NCBI GenBank assembly: GCA_030145595.1
Contig: JAQYVG010000167.1
Span: 1 to 7,637 of the forward strand
Source: Desulfobacterales bacterium
Lineage (GTDB): Bacteria; Desulfobacterota; Desulfobacteria; Desulfobacterales; UBA11574
Direction: 5' to 3'
DNA length: 7,637 nt
The notes below the pieces were generated by a model that was not told the DNA's origin, ran no database searches, and worked only from the letters and a program-made list of their open reading frames with translations. This document shows positions 1 to 5,875 of the stretch, piece by piece (position 1 is the first letter of the stretch; every line of letters starts with the position of its first letter). The position numbers and the translations under genes were made by a program.

Positions 1-62
1 ATAGCCTATACAACTTCGGCAAAACTTTTAAGGCATAGATATTTTAAAGTATTTCACTCGAA

Positions 63-94
63 CCCTTGGATCCTTGGCCCCTTGAATCCTTAGG
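63..94. repeat. Two-copy 16-bp tandem repeat
   Basis: Two adjacent units, CCCTTGGATCCTTGGC (63-78) and CCCTTGAATCCTTAGG (79-94), agree at 13 of 16 positions. The repeat lies in non-coding DNA upstream of the Crp/Fnr gene, just before a hairpin at 94-121. No open frame with coding character covers it. I have an impression, not checked, that similar CCTTGAATCCTT strings are dispersed in some Desulfobacterota genomes; if so this is one member of a dispersed intergenic repeat. Confidence 0.5.
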
Positions 95-121
95 ATCACT
101 CCAACTCTTTTGGAGATGATC
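94..121. repeat. Inverted repeat / hairpin, possible end of an upstream transcript
   Basis: GATCACTCCAA (94-104) pairs with TTGGAG (110-115) and, after one bulged A at 116, TGATC (117-121), giving an 11-bp stem with a 5-nt loop (CTCTT). There is no T-run directly after it on either strand, so it does not meet the usual description of an intrinsic terminator. It could end a transcript entering from the left, protect an mRNA end, or be part of the repeat next to it. Confidence 0.5.
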
Positions 122-152
122 CAAATAATATAACAATTTGGAGACCGTTACC

Positions 153-166
153 TTGACTTAGGTCAA
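153..166. promoter_or_regulatory. Distal Fnr-type operator, TTGAC-N4-GTCAA
   Basis: TTGAC (153-157), four bases TTAG, then GTCAA (162-166) is a perfect 5-bp inverted repeat with the 4-bp spacing of Crp/Fnr-family sites. It sits in the distal copy of the duplicated block, about 140 bp upstream of the start codon. No convincing -10 box lies at the right distance downstream, so this copy looks like an auxiliary protein-binding site and not a second promoter. The gene at 306-986 is the natural candidate binder. Confidence 0.65.
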
Positions 167-256
167 AAAAGGTTTAAAAAAATCCGGCAGGCCTTGCGAC
201 CGGCTGGTTTTCTTGCATGTTGTCTTTATAATTATAACAACTTGAAAGCCGTTACC

Positions 257-270
257 TTGACTTATGTCAA
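257..270. promoter_or_regulatory. Proximal Fnr-type operator overlapping the -35 box
   Basis: TTGAC (257-261), four bases TTAT, then GTCAA (266-270) repeats the distal site with a single changed base in the spacer. Its left arm is also the -35 hexamer of the promoter in front of the Crp/Fnr gene. Binding here would cover the -35 region, which usually means repression, hence likely negative autoregulation; that is inference from position. The regulator's recognition helix has the E-x-x-S-R pattern that in FNR reads TTGA half-sites, which agrees with this sequence. Confidence 0.7.
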
Positions 271-284
271 AAAAAGATGATAAT
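257..284 (+). promoter_or_regulatory. Sigma70-type promoter of the Crp/Fnr gene
   Basis: TTGACT (257-262) and GATAAT (279-284) are separated by 16 bp and each differs from the consensus hexamer by one base. Transcription would begin near 291, leaving a leader of about 15 nt. The leader holds a GAGGGA ribosome binding site (295-300) five bases before the ATG at 306. Confidence 0.65.
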
Positions 285-305
285 TCTGATGCCTGAGGGA
301 AAATT

Positions 306-986
306 ATGAAAAAAAAGATTGATATATTATCTGAAACACCCCTTTTCAGCGGCCTTCCTGAAAACCAGCTTAGAGAAATTGAGCAGATTGCGATAGAAAA
401 ACTTTTTAGGAAAGGCGAAACAATTTTTATTGAAGGTGACGACGGCAACGGATTTTACGTTGTTGTAGAAGGCAGAATAAAAATTTATAAAGTATCATCC
501 GAAGGCAAAGAACAGATTCTGCATATTTTCGGTGCGGGAGAGCCGTTTGGAGAAGTTCCGGTCTTTACCGGAAAACCATTTCCGGCCAATTCCGAATCTT
601 TAGTCAAAAGCCGCCTCCTGTTTTTCCCGAGAAAAGCATTTGTCGATCTTATATCTGAGAACCCCTCCCTGGCTCTGAATATGCTTGCGGTCCTTTCAAC
701 CAGGCTCCGGCGATTTACGGTTCAGATAGAAAATCTTTCCTTAAAAGAGGTGCCGAGCCGTTTGGCCGCCTATCTGATCTATCTGGCAGAAGAACAGGGA
801 CGTAAAGATTCTGTGAAGCTGCATATTTCAAAAGGGCAGCTTGCAAGCCTGCTGGGTACCATTCCGGAAACCCTGTCGCGTATTTTCGCCAAGATGAGCG
901 CTCAGAATCTAATTCAAGTAACCGGCCGTGATATCAGCCTCATTGATCCTGCGGGCCTTGAAGATCTGGCGGAACATGGAAAATAA
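306..986 (+). CDS. Crp/Fnr-family transcriptional regulator
   Basis: A 226-residue cytoplasmic DNA-binding regulator. The N-terminal half (about 13-120) is a cyclic-nucleotide-binding-type beta-roll: LFSGLPENQL at the start and the FGE motif at 81-83. The C-terminal half holds a winged helix-turn-helix (about 148-213) with recognition helix ETLSR at 188-192. E188, S191 and R192 match the residues FNR uses on TTGA half-sites. There is no cysteine in the protein, so it cannot carry an FNR 4Fe-4S cluster, and the Arg-Ser/Thr pair that holds cAMP in CRP is absent after the FGE motif (PFPANS instead). The effector is therefore unknown; heme/NO-sensing relatives such as DNR or HcpR are a plausible comparison, not a demonstrated identity. 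The start is backed by GAGGGA five bases upstream. Two matching palindromes lie upstream, pointing to autoregulation. The gene ends 2 bp from the stop of the convergent ferritin-like gene. Confidence 0.93.
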   Translation: MKKKIDILSETPLFSGLPENQLREIEQIAIEKLFRKGETIFIEGDDGNGFYVVVEGRIKIYKVSSEGKEQILHIFGAGEPFGEVPVFTGKPFPANSESLVKSRLLFFPRKAFVDLISENPSLALNMLAVLSTRLRRFTVQIENLSLKEVPSRLAAYLIYLAEEQGRKDSVKLHISKGQLASLLGTIPETLSRIFAKMSAQNLIQVTGRDISLIDPAGLEDLAEHGK

Positions 987-988
987 AA

Positions 989-1462
989 CTATTTGAACGC
1001 CACCAACTCCTTACTCAAAATCCTGATATGTTGCATCTCTTCTTTGATAATGGCTTCAATTCTTTGCTTGCTGCGATTGTCCGAAACCGCATCCTTCATG
1101 CCTAAATAAAAAGCAATGGAATCTTTTTCGGCAACAATGGCAGCCTTGAGAATCTCTTTCATGGTTGAAAGCTCTATCTTTTTTTCAAAGAAAACGCGTG
1201 TATCGGCCAGCGCCTTTAAGTATTGAGCGGCTTCTCCGGCAGGGTCGAAAACGGTCGCTTCTTTTTCTTTTTCCGATAATTGAGCCCGCATGATTTGAAA
1301 GGTCCTTTCGTGTTCATCTTCCATACCGGCAAGACCCAGCAAAAGTTCTTTGGCTTCAGGACCGCTAACATTTTGGGCTGCTTCTCTGTAAAACTTGGCA
1401 CCGTTCCTTTCGATCTGCTCGGCCATCATAAATATCTCTTCAGCGTTAAATCCGTAGCTCAT
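989..1462 (-). CDS. Rubrerythrin/ferritin-like diiron protein (157 aa)
   Basis: A small four-helix-bundle protein of the ferritin/rubrerythrin superfamily. Each helix offers a metal ligand: E18 in helix 1 (QIERNGAKFY), E48-x-x-H51 in helix 2, E112 in helix 3 (AEKDSIAFY) and E142-x-x-H145 in helix 4. This is the classic diiron layout, with helix pairs 1-2 and 3-4 echoing each other. There is no rubredoxin-like CxxC domain and no cysteine at all, so it is not a full rubrerythrin with its own electron-entry site. The family handles peroxide, oxygen or iron; which of these applies here cannot be told. I start at ATG 1460-1462 because AAAGGA (1469-1474) lies six bases before it; an in-frame ATG at 1489 would add nine Lys-rich residues and has no good ribosome site. 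It converges on the Crp/Fnr gene with 2 bp between stops, so the two mRNAs may overlap at their 3' ends. Confidence 0.88.
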   Translation of the reverse strand: MSYGFNAEEIFMMAEQIERNGAKFYREAAQNVSGPEAKELLLGLAGMEDEHERTFQIMRAQLSEKEKEATVFDPAGEAAQYLKALADTRVFFEKKIELSTMKEILKAAIVAEKDSIAFYLGMKDAVSDNRSKQRIEAIIKEEMQHIRILSKELVAFK

Positions 1463-1468
1463 TGCACG

Positions 1469-1474
1469 TCCTTT
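1469..1474 (-). promoter_or_regulatory. Ribosome binding site of the ferritin-like gene (decides start)
   Basis: On the minus strand AAAGGA stands six bases before the ATG at 1460-1462. The alternative upstream ATG (1487-1489) is preceded only by an A-rich stretch. This site is why the protein is called at 157 and not 166 residues. Confidence 0.8.
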
Positions 1475-1550
1475 CTTTTTAATAATCATTTTTTTACTTC
1501 AAAGATCAGGGAGTTTTCCCGTTGAGTCCTTACATGGATAATCAAATTTT

Positions 1551-1579
1551 AATATAAAGATTATATCCTTACTTGTAAA
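1551..1579 (-). promoter_or_regulatory. Sigma70-type promoter of the ferritin-like gene
   Basis: Read on the minus strand, TTTACA (1574-1579) and TATATT (1551-1556) are separated by exactly 17 bp; each is one base off consensus. Transcription would start near 1544, giving a leader of about 80 nt. The leader contains a small GGGA-TCCC hairpin near 1509-1520. A short palindrome TTAC-TT-GTAA (1569-1578) overlaps the -35 box and could be an operator. No copy of the TTGAC-N4-GTCAA site is present here, so direct control by the neighbouring Crp/Fnr protein is not supported by sequence. Confidence 0.55.
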
Positions 1580-1904
1580 GCGCTCTCACCCCGATTTCTC
1601 ACGGGCGGCGCAGCAATCATAAATTTTGGCAAGACAACACAGTCGCAGATCACCTCAAAAAATATGACGAGGTTCTTTATTTTCAGGGAGTAAACCCTAT
1701 ATGACGAATCCTATTCCAGAACGGTAATTTTATTGATTTGTTTTAATTTATCATCAGGTCTTGGTTTTGTCTGTCAACTATTTGCCAAAACCCCATCTCA
1801 ATTATGCAAAGTTCAAACTCCTCTTAGCATAAGACCTAAACTGCGATCTATATCATATTGATATTATATTATTATATATTCTGCTTTTATTATAGCCTTT
1901 CTAA
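1580..1904. other. Intergenic stretch between divergent promoters, no clear gene
   Basis: About 325 bp separate the ferritin-gene promoter from the sigma54 promoter. The right part (about 1845-1895) is extremely A+T-rich (runs of ATATTATATT type) and could be a bend or IHF-like region. The left part holds a 41-codon stretch without stops on the plus strand (1579-1701, stop TGA at 1702) ending in LKKYDEVLYFQGVNPI, which looks protein-like, but it has no start codon with a ribosome site and a stop lies just upstream. It may be the tail of a decayed gene or chance. I see no RNA gene. Confidence 0.4.
1763..1832. promoter_or_regulatory. Possible upstream activator sites for the sigma54 promoter
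   Basis: Two inverted repeats lie 100-170 bp ahead of the predicted start near 1932: GGTTTTG-N16-CAAAACC (1763-1769 and 1786-1792) and TTATGC-N19-GCATAA (1802-1807 and 1827-1832). This is the usual distance for enhancer-binding-protein sites of sigma54 promoters, with an A+T-rich stretch between them and the promoter. The assignment rests on position and symmetry only; the arms are short and the region is A+T-rich. Confidence 0.25.
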
Positions 1905-1921
1905 GGGGCACGACTTTTGCA
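1905..1921 (+). promoter_or_regulatory. Sigma54 (RpoN) -24/-12 promoter of the hybrid kinase gene
   Basis: The string GGGGCACGACTTTTGCA matches the published sigma54 consensus (YTGGCACG-N4-TTGCW) at all but its first two positions. The invariant GG (1907-1908) and GC (1919-1920) are separated by the required 10 bp. Transcription would start near 1932, leaving a leader of about 94 nt before the kinase ATG. No other good promoter was found in the leader. Such promoters need an AAA+ enhancer-binding protein, which is not encoded in the window. Confidence 0.7.
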
Positions 1922-2025
1922 TTGTAATCTTTGATGTGTCATTCTATTGTTCGGAATATCAAATGGTAATCGTTTAGCCCGTTTAAAAGTGAGATGAAAT
2001 TGTTTTATCGTTTAAGAGAGGATAA

Positions 2026-4569
2026 ATGAAAATCCGCACCATTTTAATAATCTTGGCTTCTCTATCGTTTATTTCTATGTCCTCAGGAGGATATCTCTAC
2101 TATTCATCGTTGAAAGAATCCGGGTTGAAGGAAGCCCATCGGGAAGCTGGTTCACGAACAAAATTAATTGCAGATCATATCGACTCAAGTTTATCCGAAT
2201 ATCAAAAATCGGTTAAAACTTTGGCCGGCCTTGGAGAATTAAAACAGTTGTTGGCAAGCAAAGATGTAAATAATTTAGAAAAAGCAAATAAAATACTGGA
2301 CCATTTCAAAAATACCTTAGATGTCAGCATTTGCTACATTATGGATCATACCGGGAATACCATTGCTTCTTCCAATCGAAATTCCCCCGGCAGCTTTGTA
2401 GGAAAAAACTATTCCTTTCGGCCATATTTTCTTCAGGCGATACAAGGAAGTCCCGCTATTTATATGGCCTTGGGAGTAACTTCCGGAAAGCGAGGAGTCT
2501 ATTTTAGTCATCCGATTTATGGAGAATTGGATGCGACCCCATTAGGTGTAGTTGTTATTAAGAGCTCAACCGGAGAAATAGAAAAAGAAATTGATCAGGC
2601 CCATGAAGGCATTATGCTGCTCACAGATCCTCACGGCGTTATATTTGCAACTAATAATAAGCATTGGCTTTACCATGTAATATGGAAAATTTCTTCTGAA
2701 GAAATCACGGCGATAGCTAAGACACGACAATTCGGCACAGGGCCTTGGAGCTGGATTGGCCTTGAGAGAATAGACGGAAATAGCGTTATTGATCGATCAG
2801 GCTTAAGATATAACATCCACCAAGCAAAAATTCAAAATTATCCGGATTGGAGCGTCATTTACCTGCATGATACCCGATCAGTTTTAAAAAGGATTTCTAA
2901 CCCACTTTTTAAAACTTCTGGAGTGATAATACTTGTTTTGTGTCTACTCATAGGATTGGCCGTTTTTTTTCTATATAGAGAAGCAAGTGATGATATTGTC
3001 CAGCGGAAAAGAGCCGAGGAAGCTTTACGAGAGAGCGAGGAGCGTTTCCGCAATGTACACGACACTGCACCTTTAGCTTTCGTGGTTTGGGATTTAGATA
3101 CCAGTGTTACTGAGTGGAATAAGAAGGCGGAAGAAGTGTTTGGCTGGACCAGAGAGGATGTTGTTGGCAGTAACTTCTTTGATTTTCTTATTCCCGAAAA
3201 GGATCGACCGCATGTCAAAGATATAGTGAACAGCCTCCTAAAAGGTAAACTTCAGAGCCGCTCTATTAATGATAATCTGACCAAGGAGGGGAAAACAATC
3301 ATCTGCGAGTGGAATAACTCGCTGCTTCATGACAAGGATGGAAATATTATAGGAGTGATATCTCTTGGCCTTGACATCACCGATCGCAAACAAATGGAAA
3401 AAGAGAAAGAAAGCATTCAGGCCCAACTCCAACGAGCCCAAAAGATGGAGGCTATCGGAGCTCTTGCCGGAGGGGTGGCTCACGATCTCAATAATATACT
3501 TTCCGGTATTGTAAGTTATCCTGACCTGTTATTAGCAGATCTACCTGAAGGCAGCCCTCAACGGAAGCCAATTTTGACCATGCAGCAATCAGGACAAAAA
3601 GCCGCTGTCATAGTTCAGGATTTGTTGACTTTAGCCAGAAGAGGAGTCGCTGTTACTGAAGTAATAAATTTAAATGATATTATCTTAGAATATTTGAAAA
3701 GTCCTGAGCATAAGAAGTTAAAATTTCACCATCCTGCAATTCAGGTAGAAACCGATTTTGAAATAAATCTTCTAAACATCTTGGGCTCTCCTGTTCATTT
3801 GTCCAAAACTGCAATGAATTTGATCTCTAATTCCGCAGAGGCCATGCCGGATGGTGGAAAGATTTTAATATCCACGGAAAATCGATATGTTGACAGGCCC
3901 ATAAAAGGTTATGATGAGGTTGAAGAGGGTGATTATGCTATCCTAAAGATTTCTGATATAGGTATAGGTATCAATTCAGAGGATATCGAAAGGATATTTG
4001 AGCCTTTCTACACCAAGAAAGTAATGGGTAGAAGCGGAACCGGTCTTGGCATGGCAGTTGTCTGGGGAACAGTAAAAGACCATAATGGTTATATTAATGT
4101 TGAAAGTGCCGCAGGCAAGGGAACTACCTTTACGCTTTATTTCCCTGTAACCAGAGAGGAGATAGATGACGCCTCTTTAATACCCATTGAACGTTTAATA
4201 GGAAATAAAGAATCAATTCTATTAGTGGATGATGTGAAAGAGCAAAGAGAGATCGCATCAAGTTTGCTGACCAAGTTGGGTTATACTGTTACAACAGTTT
4301 CAAGTGGTGAGGAAGCGGTTGAATACATGCAAGTCAATTCGGCTGACCTTTTGATTTTGGATATGATTATGCATCCTGGAATTGACGGGCTTGATACTTA
4401 CGAAGAGGTACTTAAGTTGCATCCGGGCCAAAAGGCAATTATTGCAAGTGGTTTTTCTGAAACACACCGTGTTAAAAAAGCTCAAAGACTTGGAGCAGGT
4501 CAATACCTAAAGAAACCATATACGATGGAGAAAATTGGAGTGGCTGTTAGAGCTGAATTAGATAAATAA
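2026..4569 (+). CDS. Membrane hybrid sensor histidine kinase (Cache-PAS-HisKA-HATPase-REC)
   Basis: An 847-residue inner-membrane sensor. An N-terminal TM segment (about 5-27) and a second one (299-317) enclose a periplasmic domain of about 270 residues. The segment FRPYFLQAIQG...YMALGVTSGKRG...GVVVIK resembles the dCache domain of DctB-type C4-dicarboxylate sensors, so a small organic acid is a reasonable but unproven ligand. Then come a PAS domain (about 336-455, ending DITDRK), a dimerisation/phosphoacceptor domain with H486 in GGVAHDLNN, and an ATPase domain with N-box N598/N602, G1 box D644-x-G-x-G and G2 box GTGLG (671-675). A C-terminal receiver follows (about 729-845) with acidic pair D735/D736, phosphorylatable D779 and K830. 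All catalytic residues are present. The ATG follows AGAGG by four bases. The gene sits behind a sigma54-type promoter and ends in a strong terminator, so it is probably monocistronic. No partner regulator is adjacent. It looks more A+T-rich than the etf operon. Confidence 0.93.
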   Translation: MKIRTILIILASLSFISMSSGGYLYYSSLKESGLKEAHREAGSRTKLIADHIDSSLSEYQKSVKTLAGLGELKQLLASKDVNNLEKANKILDHFKNTLDVSICYIMDHTGNTIASSNRNSPGSFVGKNYSFRPYFLQAIQGSPAIYMALGVTSGKRGVYFSHPIYGELDATPLGVVVIKSSTGEIEKEIDQAHEGIMLLTDPHGVIFATNNKHWLYHVIWKISSEEITAIAKTRQFGTGPWSWIGLERIDGNSVIDRSGLRYNIHQAKIQNYPDWSVIYLHDTRSVLKRISNPLFKTSGVIILVLCLLIGLAVFFLYREASDDIVQRKRAEEALRESEERFRNVHDTAPLAFVVWDLDTSVTEWNKKAEEVFGWTREDVVGSNFFDFLIPEKDRPHVKDIVNSLLKGKLQSRSINDNLTKEGKTIICEWNNSLLHDKDGNIIGVISLGLDITDRKQMEKEKESIQAQLQRAQKMEAIGALAGGVAHDLNNILSGIVSYPDLLLADLPEGSPQRKPILTMQQSGQKAAVIVQDLLTLARRGVAVTEVINLNDIILEYLKSPEHKKLKFHHPAIQVETDFEINLLNILGSPVHLSKTAMNLISNSAEAMPDGGKILISTENRYVDRPIKGYDEVEEGDYAILKISDIGIGINSEDIERIFEPFYTKKVMGRSGTGLGMAVVWGTVKDHNGYINVESAAGKGTTFTLYFPVTREEIDDASLIPIERLIGNKESILLVDDVKEQREIASSLLTKLGYTVTTVSSGEEAVEYMQVNSADLLILDMIMHPGIDGLDTYEEVLKLHPGQKAIIASGFSETHRVKKAQRLGAGQYLKKPYTMEKIGVAVRAELDK

Positions 4570-4614
4570 CAGTTTTGGCGTTTCCAGGTATTGCCTTCAT
4601 CCGATGCTTAATTT

Positions 4615-4655
4615 TGGTTCTTCTCCAATTTAGTTGGAGAAGAACCATATTTTTT
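4615..4655 (+). terminator. Intrinsic terminator of the kinase gene
   Basis: A perfect 14-bp stem, TGGTTCTTCTCCAA (4615-4628) with its complement at 4634-4647, closes a 5-nt loop (TTTAG). A run of six T follows at 4650-4655, two bases after the stem. There is no T-run on the opposite side, so it acts in the plus direction only. It lies 46 bp after the kinase stop codon. Confidence 0.92.
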
Positions 4656-4690
4656 CAATTAGCGCATAAGCCTCCAACACATAGAAGTTC

Positions 4691-4831
4691 GTGTCCATCC
4701 ATAAATGAGGATTTTTGTTCAAGATCAAGGCATGCGAAAAAAATAACCACAAGCATATAGTTGATATTCCGAGGATTATTTTTTGAGCATAACGCAGAGA
4801 TTGGGCAAAAAGACCATTTATGGATGGACAC
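4691..4831. mobile_element. 141-bp near-palindromic MITE-like element
   Basis: The outer 17 bp, GTGTCCATCCATAAATG (4691-4707), recur as a perfect inverted copy at 4815-4831. Inward, the arms keep matching imperfectly: TTTTTG...CAA, ATGC (4732-4735) with GCAT (4787-4790), and AAAAAATAA (4738-4746) with TTATTTTTT (4776-4784). The whole element thus folds around a centre near 4761. AGTTC stands directly before the left end (4686-4690) and one base after the right end (4833-4837), a candidate 5-bp target duplication. No coding frame lies inside. Size, terminal repeats and position in a gene-free gap fit a non-autonomous miniature transposable element. Because it lies just after etfA, it may also fold into the 3' end of the etf mRNA and serve as a processing or stop signal. 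I cannot assign it to an IS family. Confidence 0.65.
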
Positions 4832-4850
4832 TAGTTCATGAACCGCTTTA

Positions 4851-5855
4851 TCAACAGGTTACGAGTTTCTCCCGGTATTCTTTGATTTTTTCAATCAATA
4901 CCGGTACAAACTCTCGGCAGTCGTCAACAATGCCATAATCCACCTGTTCAAAGACCTGTGATTTGGCATCGTTGTTGACAGCTACCATAACTTTGGCACC
5001 GACGATGCCCACCATATGCTGCAATTCACCCGACAAGCCTACCCCGATATAGAGTTCCGGACTTACCATTTTGCCGCTCTGTCCGATCATCGTCTCCAGC
5101 TCGGTCCAGCCTTCGTCAACCGCCGGCCGGGTAGAGCCCAGGGCGGCGTTCAGCGTTTGCGCCAGATCGGCAATCATGCCCCATCCCTTTCGGTCGCCGG
5201 CACCGGCACCGCCGGCAACCACGATGGGGGCAGACTCAAGGGGCACACCCTCGGGTTCTTCACGGACGACTTTAAGGGTTTGAATGCGCCCGGGGAGTTC
5301 AGCCGGAACTTTTAGGGGAACAATTTCGCCTGTTCTGCTTTCATCCGGATGGGGGCTGGTAAAAACGCCTGTTGCGATTGTGGCCATCTGTGGACGCTTT
5401 TCCGGACAAATGATCGACAGCAGCCCGCCATAAGCGGGAATTTTACTTATCAATATTTTGTTTTCATCGAGTAAAAGATCAATGCAGTGCGCCGTCAATC
5501 CGGTTTCAAGTCCGGCCGCTATCAACGGCGCCAGTTCCGTTCCCGCAGAGGTGGAACCGATAAGCATGATTTCCGGCCGGCGCTCTTTTGCAAGTTTAAC
5601 GATAATTTCAGTATAAATCTCCGGTTGATAAAAGGCCAGGTCGGGAGCGTTGCCCAAATAAACCTTGTCGGCACCGGCTGCAATCAGTTGCCGGGCTTGC
5701 TCACTAATATTATCTCCCAGCAGAACCACCTCTACACAAGTTCCCAACTCCGCAGCAAGTTTCCGTGCCTGGCCGATTAGCTGGAAAGAAACAGCAAGCA
5801 CCTGGCAATCAATCTGCTCGGCAATGACCCATACGGGACTGTCTTGTTTCTTCAT
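4851..5855 (-). CDS. etfA: Electron transfer flavoprotein, alpha subunit
   Basis: A 334-residue soluble subunit that carries the FAD taking electrons from acyl-CoA dehydrogenases. The N-terminal alpha/beta domain (about 7-165) has RPEIMLIGSTSAGTELAP (93-110) and CPEKRPQMATI (150-160). The C-terminal FAD domain shows GGAGAG (215-220), STRPAVDEGW (241-250), GQSGK (258-262), GLSGELQH (273-280), NND (294-296) and DYGIVDD (306-312), in the order known for EtfA. Length is normal, and there is no extra ferredoxin domain. A small oddity is GGAG where many relatives have GGRG. The start ATG lies 20 bp after the etfB stop; AAAGGA is 12 bases upstream, a long spacing, so expression may partly rely on coupling to etfB. 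It is the last gene of the operon; the palindromic element follows. Confidence 0.96.
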   Translation of the reverse strand: MKKQDSPVWVIAEQIDCQVLAVSFQLIGQARKLAAELGTCVEVVLLGDNISEQARQLIAAGADKVYLGNAPDLAFYQPEIYTEIIVKLAKERRPEIMLIGSTSAGTELAPLIAAGLETGLTAHCIDLLLDENKILISKIPAYGGLLSIICPEKRPQMATIATGVFTSPHPDESRTGEIVPLKVPAELPGRIQTLKVVREEPEGVPLESAPIVVAGGAGAGDRKGWGMIADLAQTLNAALGSTRPAVDEGWTELETMIGQSGKMVSPELYIGVGLSGELQHMVGIVGAKVMVAVNNDAKSQVFEQVDYGIVDDCREFVPVLIEKIKEYREKLVTC

Positions 5856-5875
5856 AGCCGCTTTTAATCCTTTCT

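Larger units (their letters stand above)
129..276 (+). repeat. Duplicated 44-bp regulatory block (129-172 and 233-276)
   Basis: Positions 129-172 and 233-276 match at 38 of 44 bases with no gaps, exactly 104 bp apart. The common core is CCGTTACCTTGACTTA followed by GTCAAAAAA. The 60 bp between the copies are not repeated, so this is a spaced duplication of a control block and not a simple tandem copy. A spacing of 104 bp is close to ten turns of B-DNA, so both copies should face the same side of the helix. Confidence 0.85.

Noticed and set aside
153..180. Second sigma70 promoter from the distal TTGACT copy
   Set aside because: No acceptable -10 hexamer lies 15-19 bp downstream; the sequence there is an A-run.
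158..448. Minus-strand open frame across the operator region and Crp/Fnr start
   Set aside because: It overlaps the promoter, twin operators and the regulator gene on the opposite strand and has no coding signature.
1624..1790. Inverted repeat TTTTGGCAA (1624-1632) with TTGCCAAAA (1782-1790), suspected ends of a 167-bp element
   Set aside because: Only 9 bp match, similarity stops inside the arms and there is no convincing flanking duplication; chance in A+T-rich DNA is likely.
4575..4760. Small plus-strand open frame after the kinase gene
   Set aside because: It runs straight through the intrinsic terminator and into the palindromic element, has no ribosome site and no recognisable protein features.
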